From: Prorocentrum cordatum
Taxonomy: Eukaryota; Sar; Dinophyceae; Prorocentrales; Prorocentraceae
Direction of reading: 5' to 3'
Assembly: GCA_963575745.1 (NCBI GenBank)
Contig: CAUYUJ010012547.1
Location: forward strand, 202,324 to 266,323
DNA length: 64,000 bases
Position numbers and translations under genes: made by a program
The notes under the pieces: generated by a model
What the model was told of the DNA's origin: nothing
What the model saw: only the letters and a program-made list of their open reading frames with translations
Databases searched by the model: none
Shown: piece after piece, positions 29,825-40,373 of the stretch
Layout: each line of letters opens with the position of its first letter
Numbering within the stretch: position 1 is the first letter of the stretch

Positions 29825-29905
29825 AGCCTTCGCCAGGCCCCGGGACCGTCAAACAGCGGCCCAGGACGAAAAAGCCAGTTCTGGGGAAGGGGATCGAGAA
29901 CTCCG
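29825..29905 (+). repeat. Dispersed family K, copy
   Basis: CCAGGCCCCGGGACCGTCAA, ACAGCGGCCCAGGACG and AAAAAGCCAGTTCTGGGGAA, then GGGGATCGAGAACTCC. It resembles the copies at 42.4 and 62.4 kb. Confidence 0.6.
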
Positions 29906-30020
29906 CGTGTCCGGTTGGGAAAAAGTCTGTCACGGCGACGTCCTCCAGGCCCGCAGGCTCTCGGAGGTCCCCGATCCATCCTCATCTTGCCGTGCTGTCT
30001 CCCTGACTACAGTGGAGGCC

Positions 30021-30212
30021 TACAGTGGAGGCCCATGCCGAGAAGCACCTTGCTCGCCTCCAGGGTGCCCTGGGCTTCTTGGGTTTCGATGGTCTTGCTA
30101 GGGAAAGCGCGACGCTCCCACACCAACATTCCATGGACGTCCTGGTGTCTCAGGGTTGGGTTTCTTGTGGAAGACTTCTTGTGGTCGGGTCCCCACTGCA
30201 TGCAATTCCGCT
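30021..30212 (+). repeat. Dispersed family J, copy 1
   Basis: TACAGTGGAGGCCCATGCCG through GGGTTTCTTGTGGAAGACTT aligns without gaps to 47933-48122 at about 80 percent identity. One phase is open in both copies for about 62 codons. Codon-by-codon comparison shows many amino-acid-changing differences and few silent ones, so I read it as non-coding. Confidence 0.75.
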
Positions 30213-30319
30213 GACCCCAAAGAGAAAATGGGCGGCTGCCGATGTTGTGCGTGATTCTTGCCGCTTTCCGTCGTGCTGCCTGCGTAGTTGTTGCTGATTT
30301 GTCTTCTTCTTCTTCCTCC

Positions 30320-30620
30320 GCGTGGGCTCCTCAGGGGCCTCCTGGCGGCCTCGGGAGCGGCCTCTCGGAGTCCTTTCGCGCGTCGGAGGCTTTGTGGAGC
30401 CCTTTGGGGGCATGTTGGGAGCCTTGGGGGCCATCCTGGGGGGGCGGGGGGGGGTGGGTGGGGGCTCCTGGTGTCCCTGCGATTTCCTCTTGGGCCTCTC
30501 TTGAGCCTCTCTTGGGCCCCTCTTGGGGTCCTCTTGTGGGAAGTCAATTGTTTTGCCTCTGGGGGTCCTCTTGGGATCCTCTCGGGGCCCTCTTGCGGGC
30601 CGTCTTCAGGCCATGTTGGA
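30320..30620 (+). repeat. GGCCTCTTGGGG array, locus 3
   Basis: Degenerate CCTCTTGGGCCTCTCTTGAG-type words, with a poly-G stretch at 30440-30455. It is followed directly by a family C copy. Confidence 0.75.
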
Positions 30621-30635
30621 CGTTCTTGAGGCAGG

Positions 30636-30790
30636 AGGGAAGAATAGACACAGACACATATTAGCATATACTCCCAGGGAAATGCGGGAACAGAGGGGAA
30701 GTGGAGGGGAAGACGAACACCCAGAACATATTGCAAATCTTGTGAATCCTGGGATTGGTGTTCATTGAGTGTCTCCCTGGGCCTCTTCAT
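30636..30790 (+). repeat. Dispersed family C, copy 2
   Basis: ATAGACACAGACACATATTA, GGGAAATGCGGGAACAG and GGGGAAGACGAACACCCAG. It ends in GAGTGTCTCCCTGGGCC. It is the most diverged of the four copies. Confidence 0.6.
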
Positions 30791-31616
30791 TGACGCCTCT
30801 CTTGCGTGCTCGTGCCCTTCTGCAGCCATCCTAGAGGGTGGTGCGTTGAGGAGCTCGTGGCCCTCTCGACCTCTAATCGGATTTTGGGATCCAGGGGAAG
30901 GCAAAAGGGGGAGGGGGACATTCACATGCCTCACGCGTACACCTTCTTCATCTCGGGCAAGTGGAGGTCGGCGGATTTCAGCGTCTTGGCTTGGCTCCCC
31001 TCAGTCCTCTTTACCCCTCCCTCCTCGCTCTCCCTCCTTGCTCCTCCCCTACTCTCCCTCCTGACTTCCCGCCCCCTAGACCCTCCGGTCGGACGGATGG
31101 ATTTGTTGCCATTGTTGCCATTGTCGGCCCCAGAGGGGCCCTCGCTTGGATCCCGATTCCCCGATTCCCCCGCTCCTTCCCCCACCCCTTTCTCGGCCCC
31201 CTCTCCGCCCCCTTCCCTCCCTCCCCAGACAAATTCCCTCCCCCCCACCCCCCAGAGCCGAATCTCCTAGACACAGGGTCCAAGTTGCAGAGGTCGCCCA
31301 CGGAGGAAGTCCTGGGCCCAACTTGTGGCTCATGGGGGCCCTCTTGGTCCTGGCCCCCCACGCTGTCCCCAGAGAGCCCCTGCAGGCCGACGCCGCGCCG
31401 ACCGCGGGCGGGCGTGCAGCTGCAGCTGGGGGCGCAAAGGGGGCAGCCGAAAGGGTCTGAAGGACCCTCGTTGGAGGCCGAATGACAAACGAAAGAGCTT
31501 GGCAATCTGTTGTTCGAACGGCGCCGTTGCAGTTGTAATTTAGCCAGACCTGTCTAGTCCCAGTTTTCCACGCCAGTGTCCTACGCACTTCTGGGTGTAC
31601 CCTACGACTTTTCGAT
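30791..31616. other. Unassigned, pyrimidine-rich centre
   Basis: C- and T-rich between 31000 and 31250 (TCCCTCC-type words) with no ordered repeat. No gene recognised. Confidence 0.35.
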
Positions 31617-31621
31617 GCTGC

Positions 31622-31669
<48 letters not shown>
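31615..31669 (+). repeat. (CTG)n microsatellite
   Basis: About 17 CTG/TGC triplets with one TTC interruption near the start. Poly-Ala and poly-Leu frames are artefacts. Confidence 0.95.
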
Positions 31670-31671
<2 letters not shown>

Positions 31672-32299
31672 ATTGGAGGCCTCGGTCACAGCCCCGCGTG
31701 GGAGGTGGGAGGAGGGGCTCCTCCCGATCCACTGCCCTGAGCAGAAAAATATGGATTTTCAAATGGGTGCTCAGATCTCGGGGAGTCTTGCGAAAGCCAG
31801 GCCCAAGGCGTCACGTTGCCGTTCTGGCCGGGTTGGCCAACCGGCTCTACCCTGCGCCTGGATTCCTCCTAGCTCAGGTTCCCATCTGAGCTCCACGAGG
31901 TACGAAGGGGCTGTATGGTGTGGACCGAGGCCCTGGCGGACGCAGCGGGCCGTTGCCGTTGGGCGCGTGCCCCGAGAGGCGGTCTCCAGATCCCCTGGAG
32001 CGAGCCCGAAGTCCCAGGGGTCGCCTCTGAGGAAGAAATTTGGGCCAAATTTGGTCTAAATTTGTCGCTTGGGTAGGTGGCCCCGTGGGCCTGCCAATTG
32101 TTTTTCCTCCAGTGTCCTCCTTCCTCCCCCCTCTCTTCTTCCTCCTTCCCCCCTCCCCGCAACTTGCGCACGCAGCTTTTTATTTGCCGATGCGCCGTTA
32201 GGGCGCCAGGCTCGACTGACTGACCGACGCGGGCCGCCTCCGACCCCCCCGAGAAGAGGAGACGGAGCGGCAGCAGCAGTAGGGGCATGGAGGGCAGGA
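31670..32299. other. Unassigned sequence
   Basis: No gene or repeat recognised. T- and C-rich at 32110-32160. Confidence 0.35.
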
Positions 32300-32443
32300 A
32301 GGGCAGGAGGAGGAGGAGGAGGAGGAGGAGGAGGAGGAGGAGGAGGAGGACTGAGGAGGATTGAGGAGGACTGAGGAGGAGGAGGAGGAGGAGGAGGAGG
32401 AGGAGGAGGAGGAGGAGGAGGAGGAGGAGGAGGAGGAGGAGCG
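32300..32443 (+). repeat. (GGA)n microsatellite
   Basis: Two clean GGA blocks separated by ACTGAGGAGGATTGAGGAGG. Confidence 0.95.
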
Positions 32444-33180
32444 GCAGCGCGAGCGGCAGCGGGGCCGATACGGCGCGCCGGCGTCGCGGAGGCCACCCCG
32501 AGCTGTTTCAGCAGCCGCAGGGGCGGCACCGCAGGCGTGCCCCTCCTCGCCGCCTGCAGGGGCCCCTCCAGCGGCGGCGTCGGCGCGCCCGCGGGCTCGA
32601 CACCGCGAAGGGCCGTGAGTCAGAGAGGCAAGGGGTCATGATCATGAGGCGCTCCAAGATTTCCAAGGCCTCCAGGATTACCAAGATGTCCTGATTGTCC
32701 ACACGGGCTCCAGAAACGAGGGGCGCGGAGTCCTGTAACGTATCCTGAGCCAATCCTGTCACGACACCATGTCCGTCCAACTTCGGATGTAGCCAGAGTC
32801 CCGGGTGTGGGGAGCTGGTTAGTGATTGGGCCCCGAAGCCCCTCCCCAAATACCATAACCACTTTAACCAAGTCTTCTGTAGCTGGTGTTTCTTCAGGTG
32901 GCGGTAGTTCCGACTAGTGGAATGGGGCCGGGGGGCCGCCCCCAGGTACGCATTTTTCAGCCAGGTCCCACTAAACCAGTCCCGCCAGCACCCGACCAGT
33001 GACGGCGGCGTCGGCGGCGGCGTGCAGCGGAGGCGCCCCTCGGCGCCCGCGGCGCCCCTGGAGGCGGCAGCGGCGGCGCGATCGCGAGCCTGACGATGCC
33101 GCCGACAACCGCGACGACAGTGGCGGCGGCGGCGGTGGCGCGCTCACAAGCCCGACGATGGCGCATGCGGCGTGGGCGAG
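32444..33180. other. Unassigned, GCG/CGG-rich after 33000
   Basis: No gene recognised. From 33000 to 33160 the sequence is a decayed GGC/GCG triplet tract leading into the GGA array. Confidence 0.4.
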
Positions 33181-33182
33181 CA

Positions 33183-33478
33183 CGAGGAGGAGGAGGAGGA
33201 GCACGGGGGGGGAGGAGGAGGAGGGGAGGAGGAGGAGGAGGAGAGGAGGAGGAGGAGGAGGAGGAGGGGAGGAGGAGGAGGAGAGGAGGAGGAGGAGGAG
33301 GAGGAGGAGGAGGAGGAGGAGGAGGAGGAGGAGGAGGAGGAGGAGGAGGAGGAGGAGGAGGAGGAGGAGGAGGAGGAGGAGAGGAGGAGGAGGAGGAGGA
33401 GGAGGAGGAGGAGGAGGAGGAGGAGGGGGGAGGAGGGGGGAGGAGGGGAGAGGAGGGAGGAGGGGGGAGGAGGAGGAT
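33183..33478 (+). repeat. (GGA)n microsatellite, large
   Basis: About 290 bp of GGA triplets with single-base phase shifts (GGGG), which open long Arg-, Glu- or Gly-rich frames in every phase. Confidence 0.95.
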
Positions 33479-33639
33479 CTCTGCTCCTGCCAGCCCTCCG
33501 CCGCCCCTCAATTGGAGCTACCTCTGCGCCCCTCTGTCCGCATCTAAATCTGACCCCTGGGGACGCCCTCGGCGCACGCCTGGCGCCATGGCAACCGAAC
33601 CTCAAGGGAGGGACAAAATCATCCCGACCCTCACAAGCA

Positions 33640-33814
33640 TTAAGTCGGGCCTGCCCCTCAACAGGAGGAATATTCACACACAGTCAAAACGTAGTCTGGG
33701 GAAGTTTTGTTGTTGTTTTTGCTTTTTGTTTTACTATTGTTTCGGGATGTTGATTGGGCGTATTTTCAGCATTTCGCCCAACATCCGCCTGTATGGGGGA
33801 CATGCCCGACTTAA
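33640..33814. mobile_element. Inverted-terminus element, family T copy 1, with target duplication
   Basis: The element begins TTAAGTCGGGCCTGCCCC and ends with the inverse of TTAAGTCGGGCATGTCCCC, so the first 11 bases are perfectly inverse. CACAAGCA at 33632-33639 and CACAAGCG at 33815-33822 are a target duplication of 8 bp with one mismatch. The interior is T-rich (GTTGTTGTTTTTG) with no coding capacity. Length 175 bp. An 8-bp duplication is typical of hAT-type enzymes. Confidence 0.8.
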
Positions 33815-33822
33815 CACAAGCG

Positions 33823-33925
33823 GCGTTTACTGGCCAGCATTGGCCGTTTACTGAACTGACCTGCCCTGCTCGATCCCTTCCCTGGGCGCGCTCGCTGCAG
33901 GCCTCGCTCGTCGGGGGTGCTTCCT
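33823..33925 (+). repeat. Dispersed family Z, copy 2
   Basis: GGCGTTTACTG, CTGCCCTGCTCGATCCCTTC, CCTGGGCGC and CTCGTCGGGGGTGCTTCC follow the order of 7826-7935. Element T was inserted directly at its left edge. Confidence 0.45.
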
Positions 33926-34180
33926 GCGAGGCTGGCTGCCCTGCCCCCTGCGAGCGCCCGAGAATGTTGCCACGGGCGCCGAGGGGGCGACAGCCCCGCC
34001 GACAAGCCCAGCTCGGGCTCCCTCGCGGACGGGCGCCGCGCGCCGCCGGCGTTCCAAGCCCCTGGCGCGGGGCGCCGACGAGGCGAGGCGCTCACCCCAG
34101 TCTGGGGGGGAGGGGCCACCGCCGGGCCTCGGGTGGGCGCCGCGGGCTCCTCGTCTCGCGCTCCCTCCCTCTCGTTGTCT
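33926..34180. other. GC-rich unassigned sequence
   Basis: CpG-rich, no gene recognised. Confidence 0.35.
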
Positions 34181-34280
34181 CGCTCTCCTGCCGAAGTTCT
34201 GGCTCTCGCCTCGTGAGGTGTTATGCCCTTCGCTCTCCTGCCGAAGTTCTGTCTCTCTCCTCGCGAGGTGTTGTTCTGCC
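34181..34280 (+). repeat. 50-bp tandem duplication
   Basis: Two units starting CGCTCTCCTGCCGAAGTTCT at 34181 and 34231, each followed by CTCGTGAGGTGTT or CTCGCGAGGTGTT. Confidence 0.8.
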
Positions 34281-35095
34281 CTTGCGTTGCTGCGTGGCGG
34301 TCTCCGATGACCGCGTTCGACTCTGAGGCGGTCTGACAGTGGCCGCCCACTCTTGTCACGAAGCGCAGGGAAGCGTCCTCCCCTGTTCCAGATCCTCCTC
34401 CTGGTCCCTTCTCTCGCCTCCCTTCCTCCGCCCCGCCTCCTCCGCTTCTGCACGCAGCCTGCGGGGCTCTCCCCTGCCTGCACCTGCTTGCAAGCAGGCT
34501 CACCCCGAGCTTCCTGCTCTATTTGCGAACCCTCGCTCCCAGCACCTGCTTGTGACTCGATATCCTGGAGGGGTGCTTCTTCACCTGCATGGCGTGTGGA
34601 TGCACGGACGAATCAGGACAGCCTAGCAAGCTTGCAGAAGAGTGCCTTGGGGGGCCCAGCCGTGACCACCTCAAGTCTAGTCTAAAGCGGGGGCGGAAGG
34701 GTCAGCATCCTTCGCACGCTAAGAGCAATAATGTTGTCCTTGAGGAGCTCGTCCCTGTCTCCCAGCTGCTGGGTTGAAGTGCTAACCGCCAGCTGATCTG
34801 GTGACGTTTCCCCGGCCGGCGGTGTCAGCCCGTGGATGTTCCTGGTTTGATGCTTGCCGCCCGATAGCCCCTGATTTGCACCACAGACGTGACCAATCCA
34901 TCCCCCCCCCCCTGTCCGTCCCCTCTCCTCGGCCCTCCCCGCCTGCCGTGCAGGGTGCTCACCAAGCTCCGCGTCCTGGGGCTGACGGGGCTGCGGAAGG
35001 TGCTTCTCATAGACGCGGAGCTCCCGCCGCTTTTTGCAGATCCCCGTTTGCTTTGTAGATGGTAAATCGCGGAAGGTTCCGCTGTTCTTGTACTG
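34281..35095. other. Unassigned sequence
   Basis: No gene, RNA or repeat recognised. Poly-C at 34902-34911. Confidence 0.35.
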
Positions 35096-35097
35096 AG

Positions 35098-35183
35098 TAC
35101 ACATATATACATACATATATATATATATATATGTTTATATTTATATAAATGTACATCTATGTGTGTATATATATATATATGTA
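35098..35183. repeat. (TA)n microsatellite
   Basis: TATATATA runs with ACA, TGT and TTA interruptions. It lies just upstream of a family H copy. Confidence 0.9.
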
Positions 35184-35194
35184 TCGGCGAGTCG

Positions 35195-35385
35195 CGCCCG
35201 CTAGCGCTCAATAGCTCCCAATAGCGCCAAATGGCGCTCACATGCCGCCAAATAGCGACCAGTAGCGCCCAACAGCGCTATGTGAGGGAAGTGCCGTATG
35301 TCCGTTTTGTGCGCTATTGTGCGCATGGGGACGACCAACAGCTTCCGTGAGTTACCCTCTAAGGCTTTGGAGAAGGATCGTGTCT
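35195..35385 (+). repeat. Dispersed family H, copy 2
   Basis: AGCGCCAAATGGCGCTCACA, AGCGACCAGTAGCGCCCAAC, AGCGCTATGTGAGGG and GCGCATGGGGACGACCAACA. It has more AATAGC units than copy 1. Confidence 0.65.
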
Positions 35386-35740
35386 GGCGTGTCTCTTCCG
35401 ATCTCGGGCCCAAGGGCCGTCGGGGACCGACCTGGCTCGACAAACGCTGCAGAAAGACAGGTGTCGAGAGTTCCAAATCAGCGTTCAGTGCAGATCTTTG
35501 TGGTAGAGGCAAGCATGTGTCGCGCCCCGGACAGAGTAGCAGATGCAGCGTGGCCGCTGGAACGGGGTACGAGTTTGCCGCGTATGAGGTCGTGGGGGTG
35601 CGCTCCGCTGAGGCCAGCCCGAGTCCCCCGAACCCGATTCTTCCCCGACACAGGCGGAATTCATCGGACGTGTAGCACAAGCTTGCTCGCCATCGGGGAC
35701 GGTTGTCCCAGGGCGGACCGAAGGTTCTCTGAGGAATAAC

Positions 35741-35937
35741 AGGCCTAGAGGTTGACACCAACACCAATATCGGCGGTGTGCCTCCACCCAGGGAAGAGGA
35801 TCCCGATCTCGGTGATGGTGGTAATATTCTGGCTGCCAAGGTGACCGAAATATTGCCACCAACACCGAGATCTAGGATCATCTTCCCCCTGTAGAGGCAA
35901 CCCCCTTGTGTTGGTGTTGGTGCCCATTTCCAGGCCT
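35741..35937. mobile_element. Long palindromic foldback element
   Basis: Arms of about 85 bp are inverse to one another around a loop of about 25 bp. The left arm starts AGGCCTAGAGGTTGACACCA and contains GGATCCCGATCTCGGTG and GGTGGTAATATT. The right arm ends in TTTCCAGGCCT and contains the inverse words. Identity between arms is about 75-80 percent with a few small gaps. AGGAAT lies just outside both ends, but the target duplication is not certain. No coding capacity. Confidence 0.7.
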
Positions 35938-36237
35938 CCAAAGGAATCAGCTGTGTCGGGGTTGTCCTTGCCCTCCTCCTGCATGCCCTCCCCCCGCTCG
36001 GAGGCATTGGGAGAGACCACGCCACCACCGAGGGGGGCCACCTCCAGCGAGTGTGTCCACGAGCTTCCCGAGCTGGGGAGAGAGGCTGCCTCGGGCGGGG
36101 AGGGGTGGCCACAGCACCGGGAGGACCCCCCCCCCTGGCTCTTCGCGTTGCCGGTGTTGGTGGTGCCGCCTGTCCTTGCTGCTTTCGTCGGTGGTGTGCT
36201 CGTCCTTCTGCGTGCCCTCCTGCCGCTCTTGCTCATG

Positions 36238-36305
36238 CTCGGCGGCGAGCCTGGGAGGGAAGTCGGAAGGAGAAGGCTTTCTCAGAAGGCGGCGGGCACA
36301 ATCTT
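36238..36305. mobile_element. Palindromic family L, left-end fragment
   Basis: CTCGGCGGCGAGCCTGGGAG, GGAAGTCGGAAGGAGAAGGC and TTTCTCAGAAGGCGGCGG. Only one arm of the family is present, so it is a fragment. Confidence 0.6.
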
Positions 36306-37457
36306 CGGGACGGCCCCTGGTCCAGGACGCGTGTCCCTCGGGACCCCTTCCCTTTCATGCCAACACGGGGGCCCTGCAGGCTGCTGGGCAGATGTTGTGG
36401 AGCGTCCAAGCTTGAGTCCGTTTTCGCGAGGTCTCCAAGAAGTGCGAGTTTCATTTTGCCGTGTGCATCCGTCAGCGCGCCTAGGGATGCGTGGTGCCGA
36501 GGTATTTCAGATGATAAGTGCGCCCAGAGACATTGTTACGGGGATGAAATTGCCGCATTAGAACTCCCCCCGTTTTGGAGTAGGATTCCCTGAGAGTTCT
36601 GGCGCCCTGAAAGAGATTCTTGGAGATCTTTGTGAAGTCCTGAGAGTTTCCTGGTGTATCCTCAGGCTGTTCGTGGGGCCTCTTGCGACAGAGCCTCTTT
36701 CAGCGCGGGTGGAAAGTCAGGAGCGGCATTTGCGCATCGCAGGGAGGGGGCAGGGGAGGAGGTTGGGTCGGGCTGATGCAGGAAATTTTGTACATTCCGG
36801 AATCTTCGTTGAAAGCGGATACAGGCGTGACGTTCCAATGCAGATCATACATTGGCCTTGGGCCGATCCAGCCACCGTGCCTGTCTCGAGGCTCTTTCGG
36901 GTTGTTTTTGTTTTTTGGGGTGGGCCCGGACAAGTCGCGCGAGAAGTCGCGCAGGGGCTCTGGAGGCACGGCGGGAGTCCCAGGAGATCTTGGGCGCCCC
37001 TGGCCCAGTCCTGAAGAATGATGGCTGAAGACTACAGAGGGCCCGAGGACGCTCCAATTCGCGCCTCGCGGTGCGGCACAGCGGCGGATATTTGGAGTCC
37101 TCGGTTGAAGGCGGAGGCAGAACCGGCGAGCGATTTATGGCCACCGCCCTCTCGTTATTTTCTTGTCTTCTTCGCCATGTACCTCTTGGGAACGTTTATC
37201 CGGTCCTCATCCCCACAGGGCTATGGTTGTAGCTTGGCCCCATCCCACCTTCCAGCTGGGGGATGGGCGCCTCGAAGCCCGAAGGGAGCAGCCCATGTCC
37301 CTGTCGAGGGTGGTAAATCGGCCAGTGGGGCCAAGGCCATGCCAGTGGGGATGGGGACTGGCTGAGCAATGCCCAACCTTCTCCACCGACGCGACGAATG
37401 ATTTTGCCTCAAGCCGCGCGCGCGCGGGCGTGTGCCACGCGTGCGCGACGACGTGCG
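36306..37457. other. Unassigned sequence
   Basis: No gene recognised. GATTCCCTGAGAGTTCTGGCG near 36585 resembles the GGTTCCCTGAGATCCTGGCG beside family B at 9.4 kb. Poly-T/G stretch near 36905. Confidence 0.35.
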
Positions 37458-37665
37458 ATGGATGGCACCCCGAGTGAGCACGCCGAGTGGCTGCGGGAGC
37501 GCGACCTGCGGATCGCAGAGCTCGAGCTCGAGGCGGCCCGGCAGCGTGCCCGCATAGAGGTGCTGGAGGCGCCGCCGGACGAGGGGAGGCTGAGGGAGCT
37601 GCGGGACATCGTGCAGGCCCAGGAGGAGCGACGGGCGACGAGCGGCACTCCAGCCGCAGGGGAGC
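37458..37665 (+). CDS. Candidate coiled-coil exon or remnant
   Basis: From the ATG at 37458 the frame starts MDGTPSEHAEWLRERDLRIA and continues with Glu/Arg/Leu heptads (ELELEAARQRARIEVLEA, then RLRELRDIVQAQEERRA). This pattern is a coiled coil over about residues 5-65, and codon third positions are mostly G or C. After about 37665 the frame turns low-complexity, so a coding segment probably ends there, although I see no decisive splice donor. The protein family is unknown. The heptads are a real feature of the translation but do not prove expression. Confidence 0.35.
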
Positions 37666-38175
37666 AGAGGCGGTCGCGCTGCGCGCTCCTCCTGGCGGTC
37701 CGGGCAGGGGAGCTGCTGCCCTCCTTCTCTGGGCAGGCCGCGAAGGGGCGCGAAGATGGCAGCGCTCCTCGCTCGTCGCGCGGGCGCGGGAGGGGGCATA
37801 AGTCGGCGGCTTGGAGGTTCTTGTTGTTCATCTTTTGGCGCGTGGCGTTCGTGACCCGGCCCTGCCCCATCCCCCCCTCCTGCCGGGTAGCGGTAGCGAT
37901 CGTACGTGGGGGTGGGGGCTTGGACGCTCCCCGCATGGTGGTGCTCGCGCGCGTACGCTGGCGATCGCAGCGCACCCCTGCCCCGACGTGCCCCACCCAG
38001 CCCAAGCGTTACTGCCAGTTGCCCAGGGTCTCAACCCCACCCCCCTCCCTTCCCCCGAGTAGGGTAGGTTCATGCGGCGATGGTGCGCCAGCGACGCCAG
38101 CGAAGGCGTTCAGGGTTGAACTCTGCGACGCGGAAGCACCGAGGGGCACGGTGACGCCCTTGGGCCCGACGGAAC
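37666..38175. other. Unassigned sequence
   Basis: No recognised gene or repeat. Confidence 0.35.
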
Positions 38176-38220
38176 TCAACCTGGAACGATCAGGGCCGCG
38201 AGCGATTCCAGGTTGAACGA
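38176..38220. repeat. 11-bp perfect hairpin
   Basis: TCAACCTGGAA and TTCCAGGTTGA are exact inverses separated by a 17-bp loop (CGATCAGGGCCGCGAGC and flanking bases). GGGTTGAACTCTG near 38112 is a related word. Confidence 0.7.
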
Positions 38221-38440
38221 TCGACGCGGTGTCACGAACCTTTGTGCGCGCCCACGCCGCACGAACCTACAGCAACGACATCTATGCAGAAGCAAAGCGC
38301 AATCTCTTCGGGGTAATCACCGGCAGGCGTTCCACCGCGGGGGGGGGCGCCTGTCTCAGGGCGGCGGCCGTTCCAGGAAGCGCCTCGCCTTCGGCGCGTC
38401 TCTAGCCCTCGGCGGAGGCCGGCGGAAAGACAACAAAGTA

Positions 38441-38635
38441 GGAGCGCGTTTCTTTACTGCTCGGGGCATGGCGGGCGTCATGGCCCCCGCCGTCCCCCCC
38501 CCCCGTTGACGTAACGCTCCCCCCCCCCAGTGCGCTCTGGAGCCACCTGGCGGGGGGGTGGGGCGTTACGTCCTACCCCCCCCCCCCGCCCCCCCCCATG
38601 ACGCCCGTCATCGTCGAAAATAAAGGAACGCACTC
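38441..38635. mobile_element. Foldback element with poly-C/G interior
   Basis: Left end GGAGCGCGTTTCTTTA and right end inverse GAGTGCGTTCCTTTA, each preceded by TA. Second arms GGCGGGCGTCATGG and inverse GACGGGCGTCATGG, and an inner pair GACGTAACGC and GCGTTACGTC. Three nested stems are separated by C and G homopolymers. The TA on both sides would suit a Tc1/mariner-type insertion, but TA is short enough to be chance. Confidence 0.6.
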
Positions 38636-39174
38636 TAGATCGCCAACATTTTCGGCGGCGGCGGAGTCGGCTGCATGGCGAGGCTCAAGACAAGATGATA
38701 AGGTGCCCCCGTGGCGAGGCACGGGCGCGCGATCGTTCCAGCCAGCCTCGTGAGGGTGCCGCCACAGATTCGATTTGATGGAGGTATCGTGTTGTGCTAC
38801 CTCGAGTAATTACCACTCCTTAGATGATGGGCAAGTTGGGGGGATGGGTGCTGGTTTGGGCTTGCGATTGGCGTTGTATCATGTCCTTAGTATGCCCGAG
38901 CGCTCCTAACTTTTCCATGTCGTACGATTTTACTGTTCACTCAAACCCCTCTAAGTATTCTGGCACTTATCCGAATACTGTCTAGCTGACACTCTCAGAC
39001 TCGCCGTCATCTATGCCATACGTATGTGTCGTTGTATCTAACATATTCACATGTTTGCATGTGCGTATGTATGTGAGGAATGCTTGTGTGTTACTAGCCT
39101 TCGGCCCATCGCGCCACCGTGCCTGGGTAATGGGCCAGAGGCCCCGTGGATGCTTGTTGGACTGTATTAGGATG
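38636..39174. other. Unassigned, lower-GC stretch
   Basis: Sequence near 38760-39100 is less GC-rich, with short ATGTATGTGA words. No gene recognised. Confidence 0.35.
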
Positions 39175-39740
39175 CCTCTCGGGGGCCTCTTCGGGGCCTC
39201 TTGAGGAGGCTCTTGAGGCCCCTCTGGGCCTCTAGGGTGTCTTGTGGAGGCCTTGTCGGTGCCTCTTGGGCCTCTCATGCGCTTCTGGTGCGCTCTTGGG
39301 GGCATGTAAGGGTTCTGTTGGACAGTATTTGGGGACAAGGCTCCCAAGGCACTTTCGCTTTCCCTATCTTGTGCCCATCTCGGGACGCTTCGGAGGCCTC
39401 TTGGGCCGCAGTGGGTCCCTACTGGGCTGTCTTGGGTCCATCTTGGGCCGCCTTGTGAGCCTCTTGCGCCGCCTTGGAGTGTCGGAAGCCCGAAATGGCG
39501 AGACCTCTAAGACAGCAGAGTTACCGAACGAACAAACACATGTTTTTTGGCGTCTTGAAGACATGCTTTGGGCCCTCTTGGGTCTCTTTGGGCGTATCGG
39601 GGGCCACTTGGAGTGTCCTGAGGTCATCCTGGGCCGTCTCGGGGCACTCTTGGGTCGTCTGGGGGCCCGTTTGGACCGTCCAGGGGCCTTCTTGGAACTT
39701 TTTTGGCCCGTTTTGGCGCGCTCAGGGCCCCTGGAGAGGT
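39175..39740 (+). repeat. GGCCTCTTGGGG array, locus 4
   Basis: Degenerate CTCTTGGGCCGTCTTGGG words of 12-18 bp over about 560 bp, interrupted by unrelated sequence near 39330-39380 and 39490-39560. Confidence 0.7.
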
Positions 39741-39867
39741 CATGCTGCAAGCCTGGGGAGACCCACGTTGCGGGCCCCATCATCATACATTCGAGCATGC
39801 AGCGCAGAGAACTGAAAGGGACTTGCTCTCGCCCAGTGCCTATGTCACGATCGCGGAGCTTTCAGTC

Positions 39868-40030
39868 GAACAACAAACATGCATAAGCATGCGCGGATTT
39901 CTTGGATCTGCGCTGGGCCCCCTTGGCGGCGCCTCCGGTGCAGCCCCTGGCGCGCGGAGCGCGCCAGGAAGGAAATCCGCGCGGTCCGTCGAAAGCTTCT
40001 GTATATATATATATATATATATGTATAGCG
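39868..40030. mobile_element. Foldback family B, copy 4 with (TA)n at its right end
   Basis: AACAACAAACATGCATAAGC then CGCGGATTTCTTGGATCTGC on the left. GGAAATCCGCGCGGTCCG then TCGAAAGCTTCTG and a TATATATA run on the right. The left end keeps the intact CATGCATAAGCATG word, while at the right the inverse word has become (TA)n. Interior GCGCGCGGAGCGCGCC is itself palindromic. Confidence 0.7.
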
Positions 40031-40254
40031 CTTTCTTGCTCTATTCAGTCGTATTCAGTCGCGCTGCCTGTGCACCTAATGAGCTATCGATCTAAAAGTC
40101 GAGTTGCATTCCGCACTGCACGTGTATACTTCCACCTTCAATCTGCCGCACGGGACAACCACGGGACGACCTACGTGACACTTCCGACTTTTTTTGGTGA
40201 CCCGCGAGACGGGGACAGAACCTATTCGGCCTTCTTGGGCCTACCCTTGGCCAA

Positions 40255-40332
40255 CACATCATCGCCCTTGCGCAGTTTCACCTCGCCCGCACGACGCGAC
40301 CCCAAACCGAAGCCAATTTCAACCATGAAACA
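40255..40332 (+). repeat. Possible family O fragment
   Basis: GCAGTTTCACCTCGCCCGCA, CGACGCGACCCCAAACC and GAAGCCAATTTCAACC resemble the middle of family O loosely. Confidence 0.3.
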
Positions 40333-40373
40333 GTGCTTTATCCCCGCGATGACTGGCGTGACCGGGGGGGGGA

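Noticed and set aside
35201-36112. 303-codon minus-strand frame
   Set aside because: It runs through a family H repeat and a long palindrome, so it is not a plausible single gene.
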